A stretch of 5,931 bases of DNA, taken from Methanocorpusculum sp. (lineage in GTDB: Archaea > Halobacteriota > Methanomicrobia > Methanomicrobiales > Methanocorpusculaceae). The notes under the pieces are model-generated. The model was not told where the DNA came from. It was given only the letters and a program-made list of their open reading frames with translations, and made no database searches. The stretch covers positions 1 to 5,931 of the forward strand of contig JAGARL010000316.1 of the NCBI GenBank assembly GCA_017622255.1. Direction: 5' to 3'. The position numbers and the translations under genes were made by a program. The first letter of the stretch is position 1. Each line of letters opens with the position of its first letter. Shown here piece by piece: positions 1 to 5,647 of the stretch.

Positions 1-254
1 AGAACATGACAACCTTCCTCGAAGGAGCGGTCGCCTCCGAAGCCGCAAACGGCGAAAACCACGGCGGAGCATCCAGAGATTCCACCGAGGACACCTGGAG
101 CGCCAAGTTTTCCTGCTCTCTGGGCGACGACACCTTCACCGTCACCATTACCCGGGAGTACATGCTCATCAACGGATTCGAAGAGGACGCAACCCTTGCC
201 GCAGTCGAGACCTGGGCAGATACTGTTGCGGCGCTCGGCGGAACTGCGGAATAA
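1..254 (+). CDS. C-terminal part of an unidentified acidic protein (5' end outside window)
   Basis: I do not recognise this protein. The frame is open to the left edge, so the ATG at position 6 may be internal; no ribosome binding site can be judged because only five bases precede it. The visible part has about 83 residues and ends at a TAA. It has two sections. The first 30 or so residues are rich in Gly, Ala, Ser, Asn and Glu and look like a flexible linker. The rest (from about TWSAKFSCSL to the end) alternates polar and hydrophobic residues as in beta strands (DDTFTVTITREY), followed by an amphipathic helix (AAVETWADTVAAL). It is acidic, with no membrane segment in the visible part. Codon choice (many third-position C) resembles real genes of this window. 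It may be a small complete protein or the tail of a longer one. Confidence 0.6.
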   Translation, partial: NMTTFLEGAVASEAANGENHGGASRDSTEDTWSAKFSCSLGDDTFTVTITREYMLINGFEEDATLAAVETWADTVAALGGTAE

Positions 255-445
255 GATTGGAGATATCCTCTCCCATCCTCTTATCCGTCGGGCACTGTAT
301 TACCTGCTCTGTGTGTGCCTCGTACTCGAGGAATATCTCATCAGGTTACTGATTGAAGAATAAATACTGAGGAAAAAAGACGGGTGAAAAAATATTTGAG
401 TGAAGAACTCGGTTCCAGAGAACCGAACTCATCACGGAACAGGTC
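255..445. other. Spacer between the first gene and agcS (convergent 3' ends)
   Basis: This 191-bp stretch lies between two convergent genes. The left half continues an unassigned reading frame that ends at the TAA at 361-363 (see findings). The right half holds A-rich runs (373-378 and 387-392) and a short hairpin (409-426) that probably serve as the agcS terminator on the - strand. I see no RNA gene and no clear terminator for the first gene. Confidence 0.5.
373..426 (-). terminator. Probable agcS terminator: hairpin followed by T-runs
   Basis: Reading the - strand, a perfect 7-bp inverted repeat (TCGGTTC / GAACCGA, four-base loop, 409-426) starts 20 bases past the agcS stop codon. It is followed by two T6 runs (complement of 387-392 and 373-378). 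Archaeal RNA polymerase typically stops at oligo-T tracts, so the T-runs are the likelier signal and the hairpin may help. The site is inferred from sequence only. Confidence 0.5.
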
Positions 446-1921
446 TTACTGCTTGTCGTCCTTTGCAGGCCAGCAGGTAACACCCTTCTGGTCCGGGAGA
501 CAGGACGGGTCAAAGACCGGCTCTTCGACACCTTCTCCTCTCTGGTCGAAGTAGTCCTTGAGTGCGGCAAATGCGTACTTACCAAGGAAGAGAATGATTG
601 CGGTGTTGAAGATACCCATGAATGCCTGGAAGGTATCTGCTAAGTCCCATGCGAGACCCATGGACATCATGGATGCGAAGAAGACCATAGCGACGATGAC
701 AATACGTAAGACAACAACTGCACCCTTCTTCTCGGTGATGAACTTTAAGTTGGTCTCACTCATCGAGTAGTAGCTGATTAAACTGCTGAATGCGAAAACC
801 AGCATGAAGACGGACAGGACATACGGTGCTGCTGCGCCGAGCATAGTTGCCTCAAGTGCCTCTGCGACAAGCGGGACACCGTTTAAGGTTCCGGCTAAGC
901 CAAGCTCTGCGAAGTTGTATCCCGGATATGCCTGGTTGGTGTAGATGATGATAACAAATGCGGTTGCGGAACAGACAACAATCGTGTCGATTAAAACACC
1001 GACAGACTGCATCAGACCCTGCTTGACCGGGTGCTTAACATCTGCGGAAGAGGAAACGTTCGGGATAGAACCGATACCTGCTTCGTTGGAGAAGACACCG
1101 CGCTTCAGACCCCAGAGAATCATCATACCCATACCTCCGCCGACAAACTGCTGAACGCCGAATGCGTAGGAGAAGATGGTCTCGATAACAGCCGGGACCT
1201 GGGTGAAGTTGACTAAGATGACTGCAAGTGCGAGAAGCATCCAGAGGATAGCCATAGTCGGGACAAGCCAGGTGGAAACGCTTGCGACTCTCTTGATACC
1301 GCCGAAGACAATAAGTGCGGCAAGGACAGTCAGGATGACAGCGAAGACGATTGCAAACTCAGAACCGAATGCGGTCTGGAGTGCGTTGGATGCCTGGTTT
1401 GCCTGAACACCGACGAACATCAGACCGTAGGTGACGATGACAAGGAGTGCCATGAAGATTGCAAACTTCGGCTTTCCAAGACCGTTCTTGACATAGTATG
1501 CCGGACCGCCGTGGAAGTAACCGTCGCCCTTCTTCTCCTTGAAGATCTGACCGACAGTACACTCGATGAAACTGGTTGCTGCACCAATGCAGGCAAAAAT
1601 CCACATCCAGAAGACAGCTCCCGGACCTCCCATAACAACTGCTGCGGCGACACCAGCGATGTTACCGACACCAATTCTTGCACCCATACTGGTACAGAAT
1701 GCCTGGAAGGAAGAGATGGTCTGCTTTCCTTTCTTTTCTTTAATACCGGTGAAGGCAACTCTGCATGCCTCACCAAGTCTGTTCAGCTGAACACCTTTGG
1801 TTCTGATGGTAAAGTAGAGACCTAAACCAATCAGGAACACGAATGCAAGATACCATGCATAGGTGTTGACAACTGAGTTGACGCTTGCGATAGCGTCGTT
1901 GATAGCCTCAAAGAAACTCAT
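446..1921 (-). CDS. agcS: Sodium:alanine/glycine symporter (AGCS family)
   Basis: This is a 491-residue integral membrane protein that should import alanine and/or glycine with Na+. It carries the AGCS family signature GPGAVFWMWIFACIGAATSF (residues 99-118), preceded by the unwound-helix motif GVGNIAGVA (84-92) and followed by FHGGPAYY (136-143). It also has the conserved GVFSNEAGIGS segment near the middle. About ten or eleven hydrophobic helices are visible and the length is normal for the family, which has the LeuT fold; an archaeal homologue from Methanococcus maripaludis has been studied structurally. The N-terminus (SFFEAINDAIASVN, then a first helix from about residue 22) matches the usual family start, so the ATG at 1921 is accepted although no Shine-Dalgarno is visible. 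The tail after the last helix is short and charged, with two cysteines. It stands alone, with an AT-rich promoter upstream and a terminator downstream. Alanine versus glycine preference cannot be told from sequence. Confidence 0.95.
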   Translation of the reverse strand: MSFFEAINDAIASVNSVVNTYAWYLAFVFLIGLGLYFTIRTKGVQLNRLGEACRVAFTGIKEKKGKQTISSFQAFCTSMGARIGVGNIAGVAAAVVMGGPGAVFWMWIFACIGAATSFIECTVGQIFKEKKGDGYFHGGPAYYVKNGLGKPKFAIFMALLVIVTYGLMFVGVQANQASNALQTAFGSEFAIVFAVILTVLAALIVFGGIKRVASVSTWLVPTMAILWMLLALAVILVNFTQVPAVIETIFSYAFGVQQFVGGGMGMMILWGLKRGVFSNEAGIGSIPNVSSSADVKHPVKQGLMQSVGVLIDTIVVCSATAFVIIIYTNQAYPGYNFAELGLAGTLNGVPLVAEALEATMLGAAAPYVLSVFMLVFAFSSLISYYSMSETNLKFITEKKGAVVVLRIVIVAMVFFASMMSMGLAWDLADTFQAFMGIFNTAIILFLGKYAFAALKDYFDQRGEGVEEPVFDPSCLPDQKGVTCWPAKDDKQ

Positions 1922-1937
1922 GCGCTAAAATGTTTCT

Positions 1938-1977
1938 GATTATAAGATAATTAATGTATGGTTGCGCCTGAGTTGCG
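1938..1977 (-). promoter_or_regulatory. Candidate agcS promoter with tandem CGCAAC motif
   Basis: On the - strand an AT-rich box (ATTAATTATCTTATAATC, 1955-1938) lies just ahead of agcS. If its upstream part acts as TATA box, transcription would begin within a few bases of the ATG, giving a leaderless or nearly leaderless mRNA. This fits the lack of a Shine-Dalgarno. Directly upstream, CGCAAC occurs twice with 11-bp spacing (complement of 1961-1966 and 1972-1977), about one helical turn. That arrangement suggests a regulator site, but it could be chance. Confidence 0.4.
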
Positions 1978-1992
1978 ACTACTCAAAAATGA

Positions 1993-2310
1993 TTAGAGAG
2001 AATCCAGGGAAACGCCGAGGAAATCGTCCGCGTTTGTGGATTCGGCGATGCCGAAGGCGGAAAATGCCGCACGGGAATCAAGAGAGTTTGCGGCTTCTGC
2101 AACATAATCTAAGATATCGACCGATAACTCGCGCTTTGCTTTGCTTGCCCGAAGCTGTTCGACCAAGGTGCGCATCGTTTCCGGGGATTCGTTTCTGAGT
2201 TTGGCAAGCGAGATGACACACAGATATATTCTGGTGAGATTCCTGTCAGTACCCGTAATGGTATCGAAGAACGCCTTGATGACCTGAGCCTGATAGACCT
2301 CGCTTCCCAT
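1993..2310 (-). CDS. Hypothetical 105-residue helical protein
   Basis: I do not recognise this family. The ATG at 2310 opens a 105-residue frame with natural composition (balanced Lys/Arg/Glu/Asp, few rare residues). It appears almost entirely alpha-helical: an N-terminal helix (EVYQAQVIKAFFDTIT), a Leu/Ile-rich central helix (LTRIYLCVISLAKL), then a charged helical section (ETMRTLVEQLRASKAKREL) and an acidic, Ser/Ala-rich tail. It has no signal peptide, membrane helix or cysteine pair; the single Cys is at about position 31. It sits 38 bp downstream of the YchF-type GTPase gene on the same strand, so readthrough co-transcription is possible. A TATA-like TTATATTA about 32 bases before the ATG suggests its own promoter too. 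No Shine-Dalgarno is evident. It is probably a real lineage-specific gene; other frames across it show no recognisable protein. Confidence 0.7.
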   Translation of the reverse strand: MGSEVYQAQVIKAFFDTITGTDRNLTRIYLCVISLAKLRNESPETMRTLVEQLRASKAKRELSVDILDYVAEAANSLDSRAAFSAFGIAESTNADDFLGVSLDSL

Positions 2311-2348
2311 AGATATTCTATACTTACGTTTTATTTCCTAATATAATT
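2311..2348 (-). promoter_or_regulatory. Candidate promoter of the 105-residue hypothetical gene
   Basis: This 38-bp AT-rich spacer contains, on the - strand, TTATATTA (complement of 2339-2346) centred about 32 bases before the ATG at 2310. That spacing would give a leader of only a few bases. A second AT-rich stretch (GTATAGAATATC) lies next to the ATG. No T-tract ends the upstream GTPase gene here, so both readthrough and a separate start are possible. Confidence 0.35.
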
Positions 2349-3524
2349 TTACTTGGCGGTGCTGACAATCTTGATGACATCGCCGTGTTTGAGTTCCGCG
2401 GAGTCTTTAATCCGCATCTTGCTCTTGGCATCGACTGCATAGAGGAAGCCGTTTCCAATGTCGGTGTGGATGCGGAAGGCTAAGTCACGCGGGGTGGTTC
2501 CCTTCGGGAGCAGGAGTGCATCGGGAAGGACGACGCCTTTTGCGTTGCAGTATTTTCCTTCGTCCTCGACCGGGTAGACGATAATCATGCCGAGTTCTTC
2601 AAAGACGACTTTGTTTAAGGTGTCCTGGACGCCGGTGCTGCCGAGCTTTTTCATGTTCTCGGCAATCATGGTAAGCGCCTTTACCTGCGGGGCGGAGAGT
2701 TTTGCGCCTTCGACCGGAGCAAAGGAGGCATCACCCGGGAGGTAGTGCAGGAGTTTTCCTGATGCGGCGGACTTTAAGGCAAGTTCTCCCGCGGCGATTG
2801 TCGGGACTGCGCCCATCTCTTTGAGGGCGGCGAGGTTTTCCTCGGATGCCTGGTCTGCTTTGTTTGCGGCGATAATCATCGGTTTGGAGACGCGAAGGAG
2901 CACTGCGGCAAGTTCGGCGATTTCCTCTTCGGTTGCTTTTGCGAGGTTGATGCCGCATTCGTCGACGGCTTCGCGGATTTCAACCGGGCTGATGCGAAGG
3001 CCGGCGAGTGCTCCGCCGAGGAGGTCGATTAAGACCGGTTCTCTGTTCTGTGCCTGGCGGACTAAGCGCGGGAGGTGTTTCTGGATGATGCCTGCCATCC
3101 ACATGGCGAATTCGTATCTGAGGAATTCGACATCTTCCTTCGGGTTTCTGGTGCCGATGTCAACCGGGTTTCCTTCGGCGTCGGTGCTTCCGGATGCGTC
3201 GACGACCTGGATGATGGCGTCAGCCTCGCGGAGATTGTCTAAGAACTGGTTTCCAAGTCCGCGGCCTAAGTGTGCGTCCGGGACAAGTCCTGCGACGTCT
3301 AAGAGTTCAACCGGAGTGAAGCGGACGCCGTCCACGCACTGGGTGCAGGTGTCTGCAACGCCTAACTCTTTGCAGGGGCATGCCGAGCGCACGTAGGCGA
3401 CACCTTTGTTCGCGTCGATAGTGGTGAAGGGGTAGTTTGCAATCTCTACATTTGCGAGGGTTAATGATTTGAAGAACGTCGATTTGCCGCAGTTCGGCTT
3501 TCCGGCGAGAGCGATAAGTAACAT
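2349..3524 (-). CDS. ychF: Redox/translation-associated YchF/OBG-family GTPase (archaeal type)
   Basis: This is a 391-residue TRAFAC-class P-loop NTPase of the OBG/YchF group (COG0012). The G1/Walker A motif GKPNCGKST is at residues 8-16, the conserved switch region ANYPFTTIDANKG at 29-41, the G3 motif DVAGL at 76-80, NKAD in the G4 place at 221-224, and a C-terminal TGS domain from about 314 to the end (RIHTDIGNGFLYAVDA). Length and layout are typical of archaeal members. Family members bind ribosomes, and some prefer ATP to GTP, so the name GTPase is conventional. Residues 49-63 hold four cysteines (C49, C51, C60, C63), a possible metal-binding insertion. The ATG at 3524 is chosen because the P-loop follows directly; AGGA lies seven bases upstream as a weak Shine-Dalgarno. 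The upstream gene is separated by 115 bp including a T7 tract, so this gene probably has its own promoter. The cellular role of archaeal members is not well established. Confidence 0.95.
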   Translation of the reverse strand: MLLIALAGKPNCGKSTFFKSLTLANVEIANYPFTTIDANKGVAYVRSACPCKELGVADTCTQCVDGVRFTPVELLDVAGLVPDAHLGRGLGNQFLDNLREADAIIQVVDASGSTDAEGNPVDIGTRNPKEDVEFLRYEFAMWMAGIIQKHLPRLVRQAQNREPVLIDLLGGALAGLRISPVEIREAVDECGINLAKATEEEIAELAAVLLRVSKPMIIAANKADQASEENLAALKEMGAVPTIAAGELALKSAASGKLLHYLPGDASFAPVEGAKLSAPQVKALTMIAENMKKLGSTGVQDTLNKVVFEELGMIIVYPVEDEGKYCNAKGVVLPDALLLPKGTTPRDLAFRIHTDIGNGFLYAVDAKSKMRIKDSAELKHGDVIKIVSTAK

Positions 3525-3639
3525 GATGATATCCTATATTGAGTATGTGTATGAATGGGTTTGGGGAATAGTTATGTCTTGTGTGTGGGGGTATTTGGAT
3601 AAAAGATATCCGAAGCCAGAGAAAAAAAGTACCGTATGC
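3525..3639 (-). other. Spacer holding the ychF upstream region, nearly G-free on the coding strand
   Basis: This 115-bp region separates the Cas1-like gene from ychF. Read in the ychF direction, 3609 to 3535 contains a single G and is rich in C, A and T (CCCCCACACACAAGACATAA and similar), which would make an unstructured leader if transcribed. No convincing TATA box stands out. A small inverted repeat GGATA/TATCC (3597-3611) is present but weak. Confidence 0.4.
3622..3628 (-). terminator. T7 terminator tract after the Cas1-like gene
   Basis: On the - strand, seven consecutive T lie 11 bases after the TAA of the Cas1-like gene. Oligo-T tracts are the usual intrinsic stop signal of archaeal transcription, and no strong hairpin precedes it. 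It would end the archaemetzincin/Cas1-like operon and separate it from ychF. Confidence 0.5.
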
Positions 3640-4557
3640 TTAAGCAGGATAGTGATAGGAAACAACGCACCCTTCCTCTACGGCATTTGCATAGGCACAG
3701 ACGTTTTCCTCGATGATTTTGCGGTCAAGCGAGTGCGAGAGTTCGTCTGCGAAGAATGCGGCTGCCTCTTCCGGGATGATGCAGCGCGAGGCGGAGCGGG
3801 TAAAGGCGTTGAGAAGTCCGGATGATGCGGTTTTGATGACGGCTTTGTCCACCAGCGGGACTAAAGCAGGCTCCATAATCTCAAGGACGCAGGCTCCCGG
3901 TTTGTCGTAGAGCGCGCCTTTGTTCAGGTCAAGGCCGGCGCCGGCACAGGCGGCAGAAACCGTCGCATAGAGAACCGCATATCCCCGCGAGAAGAGGACA
4001 TTTACCGGGTCGGGGGCGGCGCCTTCCACGCGGCGGACGTAGCCGAGGCTCTTTGGGACAACACGCGAGAGAATCTCATAATACATGTTCTTCGTCAGCG
4101 CATAGCCGCGGGACAGCTCCGGCAGGGTAATCAGATACTCGAACTCCGAGCGCGCATGGATGAGGATGTCAAACTCGCCCTGATAGAACAGTGCCTCGTG
4201 AGACTCCGCAAGCTCATGCAGAAACCGCATGCGGGAGTCCGCCGCCGCCTCTGCCGCCGCGAGGGCGAAGGCATGCTTCGGGACAGCATCCTGCGCCGCA
4301 GAAAGGTGCGGCTCTCTGCAGAAGAGCGCGCCTTCCGGCTTTCCGTGGATATCGAAGAAAGAAATCGGGATGTCGCGTTTGGCGCACTGCGAGATAACAG
4401 CCGTGTGCAGAATATTGTCCCCGGCAATCAGGAGATGCGAGACCGTATCGAGCGGATAGCGCGCCGCCTCCCGCATACCCTTTTCCCGGACAAACAGCGT
4501 CTGCCCGCGGATGCTGATGTCAGCGGAGTATCCCCAGACCGTAACCCAGGGAATCAA
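3640..4557 (-). CDS. Stand-alone Cas1-like protein with altered active site
   Basis: This 305-residue protein has the Cas1 fold. The N-terminal beta domain (GYSADISIRGQTLFVRE, then LDTVSHLLIAGDNILHTAVI and KRDIPISFFDIHGKPEG) and the helical C-terminal domain (DPVNVLFSRGYAVLY at 183-197, LEIMEPALVPLVDKAVI at 225-241, end SYHYPA) follow canonical Cas1 order and length. Canonical Cas1 is the integrase that inserts spacers into CRISPR arrays, with a Glu, His and Asp binding the metal. By eye the Glu position (EGxAAxxY motif) is Tyr152 in GYALTKNMYY, the His position (GFLHE) is Tyr217 in GALYD, and the Asp (LDLMEP) is Glu226. Catalysis is therefore doubtful. Start: no ATG or GTG fits; TTG at 4557 is preceded by a strong GAGGAGGG eight bases away. 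The gene overlaps the archaemetzincin stop by four bases, so translation is probably coupled. No cas2, array or effector gene is visible. Its role is unknown; solo Cas1 families outside CRISPR loci, including casposases, are known, but no casposon polymerase is present here. Confidence 0.88.
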   Translation of the reverse strand: MIPWVTVWGYSADISIRGQTLFVREKGMREAARYPLDTVSHLLIAGDNILHTAVISQCAKRDIPISFFDIHGKPEGALFCREPHLSAAQDAVPKHAFALAAAEAAADSRMRFLHELAESHEALFYQGEFDILIHARSEFEYLITLPELSRGYALTKNMYYEILSRVVPKSLGYVRRVEGAAPDPVNVLFSRGYAVLYATVSAACAGAGLDLNKGALYDKPGACVLEIMEPALVPLVDKAVIKTASSGLLNAFTRSASRCIIPEEAAAFFADELSHSLDRKIIEENVCAYANAVEEGCVVSYHYPA

Positions 4558-5159
4558 TACTCAAACCCTCCTCTGATGCGGGACTCAAGCGTGAGCCGGC
4601 ATTTTCCGCAGAAGTATTTGCGTTTGCGGTCGAGGTCATCTAAGTTGTTCGGGCAGTACATGATGCAGGCGGGATTCTCGCAGTGCTCGAGGCCGTAGAG
4701 GTGGCCGATTTCATGAGCGCCTTCGGTGACCATCCGGTTGATTAAGGCGTTGTCGTCGGGGTGTCTTCCGTAGAATTCGTTTGTCAGGCGGTAGGTGGAA
4801 ACGACCGCAACGCCGAGCTTTAGGTGCGCCAGACCATAGACGAAACTGGTCTTTGGGGCAAACAGGTCGCCTGGTGTTATCAGCAGGACTTTTTCATAAA
4901 TATGGTTGTAGCGGTTGAAGAAGTCCGCATCCATGTCCTGCGGTTTGAAGAGGTCAGGACGCCGTCTGCGGAACATATCGAGTTTGGTTAAGATTTTTAC
5001 CGCATCGTACTGACACCGTGCGGGGTCGTATCCTTCGAGGGGGAAGATGCCGTTGTCTATCCGGGAAACCGGTGCTCCAAGGACGGCGGAAAGTTCTTCG
5101 GTGACCGGACGCGAGAGTCCGATTGGGACACGCGAGTCCCAGAAAATATGTACCCCCAT
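4554..5159 (-). CDS. amzA: Archaemetzincin, zinc-dependent peptidase
   Basis: This is a 201-residue soluble protein of the archaemetzincin family (peptidase family M54). The zinc-binding catalytic motif is HEIGHLYGLEHC at residues 149-160 (His149, Glu150, His153, His159). A structural zinc site follows: Cys160, Cys165, Cys184 and Cys187 (CENPAC, CGKC), with the metzincin Met-turn residue Met167 between them. An extra cysteine is at 169. Family members are presumed aminopeptidases or peptidases; physiological substrates are unknown. The N-terminus MGVHIFWDSRVPIGLSRPV matches the usual family start, so the ATG at 5159 is preferred. A longer open frame to 5357 would overlap the divergent gene by 144 bases and add no family sequence. 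There is no Shine-Dalgarno, which fits a short-leader transcript from the divergent promoter region. Its last codons contain the ribosome binding site of the Cas1-like gene, so the two are co-transcribed. Confidence 0.95.
   Translation of the reverse strand: MGVHIFWDSRVPIGLSRPVTEELSAVLGAPVSRIDNGIFPLEGYDPARCQYDAVKILTKLDMFRRRRPDLFKPQDMDADFFNRYNHIYEKVLLITPGDLFAPKTSFVYGLAHLKLGVAVVSTYRLTNEFYGRHPDDNALINRMVTEGAHEIGHLYGLEHCENPACIMYCPNNLDDLDRKRKYFCGKCRLTLESRIRGGFEY
4566..4573 (-). promoter_or_regulatory. Shine-Dalgarno deciding the TTG start of the Cas1-like gene
   Basis: GAGGAGGG on the - strand ends eight bases before the TTG at 4557. It lies within the last codons of the archaemetzincin gene (Arg-Gly-Gly-Phe-Glu-Tyr-stop). 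It is the best Shine-Dalgarno in the window and the main reason for accepting a TTG start. The other - strand genes have weak or no such site, so the downstream gene of this pair appears to depend on internal initiation or coupling. Confidence 0.75.
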
Positions 5160-5213
5160 AATCGATAGATATTTTCTCTGCAAAGGGACATAAATGTACC
5201 TTAACGAGTTTGC
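5160..5213. promoter_or_regulatory. Divergent promoter region amzA / UPF0146
   Basis: These 54 bp separate two divergent start codons. ACATAAATGT (5188-5197) is a nearly palindromic TATA-like element, so it reads TATA-like on both strands (CATAAATG and CATTTATG). Its centre is about 33 bases from the amzA ATG and 21-25 from the UPF0146 ATGs, compatible with short-leader or leaderless transcripts both ways. A purine-rich AAAGGG just upstream on the + strand could act as BRE. A second AT-rich stretch (GAAAATATCTATC on the - strand) is nearer to amzA. The bidirectional use is inference. Confidence 0.4.
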
Positions 5214-5606
5214 ATGATGTACCATATCGAAACTGCTGTTGGAAATTATATCAGAGACCACTATTCTTCTGCGGTGGAGGTCGGATTCGGCGGAAAAACG
5301 GTTGCCGCAAAGATTCTGCTGGAGGCAGATATCCCGGTGCTCTGCACGGATGTGCACACCTATGACACCGATGTGCCGGCGGTCGTGGACGACTGTGTCG
5401 AGCCGGACTTTTCGCTCTATGAAAATGCGGATGTAATCTACGCCATCCGTCCCGGGGTGGAAATCGTGCCGGCGCTGATTGCTCTTGCAAAGCGGGTCGG
5501 ATGCGATTTAATTGTGTATCACTTAGGCTTCGAGCTGTACCTAAACGGCGGAGAGAGAATCGATGCGGATGGCGTAATGCTCCATCGGTACGTAAAAAAG
5601 AAGTAA
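5214..5606 (+). CDS. UPF0146 family protein (methyltransferase-like Rossmann fold, function unknown)
   Basis: This 130-residue protein matches the small archaeal UPF0146 family. It shows a truncated Rossmann-type methyltransferase pattern: a first helix (ETAVGNYIRDHYSSA), a strand with glycine loop VEVGFGGKT (21-29), a helix, a second strand ending in an acidic residue (VLCTDVH, Asp46), VVDDCVEPDFSLYENADVIYAIRPG (57-81), and a further helix/strand pair (ALIALAKRVGCDLIVYHLG). The family resembles the N-terminal half of SAM-dependent methyltransferases, but no activity is established. Two adjacent ATGs (5214 and 5217) are possible starts; neither has a Shine-Dalgarno, and the TATA-like element at 5188-5197 would place the RNA start close to them. 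It ends in a Lys-rich tail (YVKKK). The following gene is 41 bp away and has its own promoter. Confidence 0.85.
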   Translation: MMYHIETAVGNYIRDHYSSAVEVGFGGKTVAAKILLEADIPVLCTDVHTYDTDVPAVVDDCVEPDFSLYENADVIYAIRPGVEIVPALIALAKRVGCDLIVYHLGFELYLNGGERIDADGVMLHRYVKKK

Positions 5607-5609
5607 CTA

Positions 5610-5618
5610 TTTATATAA
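5610..5618 (+). promoter_or_regulatory. TATA box for the downstream membrane protein gene
   Basis: TTTATATAA is a near-ideal archaeal TATA box, placed right after the UPF0146 stop codon. Its centre is about 34 bases before the ATG at 5648, so transcription should begin near 5640 and leave a leader of roughly eight bases. The A-rich stretch upstream (GTAAAAAAGAAG) doubles as the end of the UPF0146 coding sequence and could contribute the BRE. It is the best promoter in the window. Confidence 0.6.
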
Positions 5619-5647
5619 TCGGAATCATTTGATAGATTAAGAGAATT

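Noticed and set aside
1970..1990. TGAGT/ACTCA hairpin near the end of the 105-residue gene
   Set aside because: On the relevant - strand the T5 run precedes the stem instead of following it, so it does not form a standard terminator; the stem is only 5 bp.
2821..3396. 191-codon open frame on the + strand opposite ychF
   Set aside because: Its composition (Ser, Ala, Arg and Thr runs) is that of a shadow frame, and the opposite strand encodes a complete conserved GTPase.
261..3611. Recurring GGATATC near several gene starts and ends (about 262, 3529, 3605)
   Set aside because: The contexts, orientations and distances differ, and GATATC is a short palindrome expected by chance in AT-rich spacers.
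3597..3611. Small inverted repeat GGATA/TATCC after the Cas1-like gene
   Set aside because: A 5-bp, mostly A-T stem located after the T7 tract is too weak and misplaced to be a terminator hairpin.
4156..4698. 180-codon open frame on the + strand opposite the Cas1-like gene and amzA end
   Set aside because: It is Arg/Ser-rich with no recognisable domain and lies antisense to two genes with clear family motifs; open frames of this kind are common opposite G+C-rich genes.
5160..5357. 66-residue N-terminal extension of the archaemetzincin
   Set aside because: It would overlap the divergent UPF0146 gene, and the family sequence begins at MGVHIFWDSRVP; the extra residues look like antisense translation.
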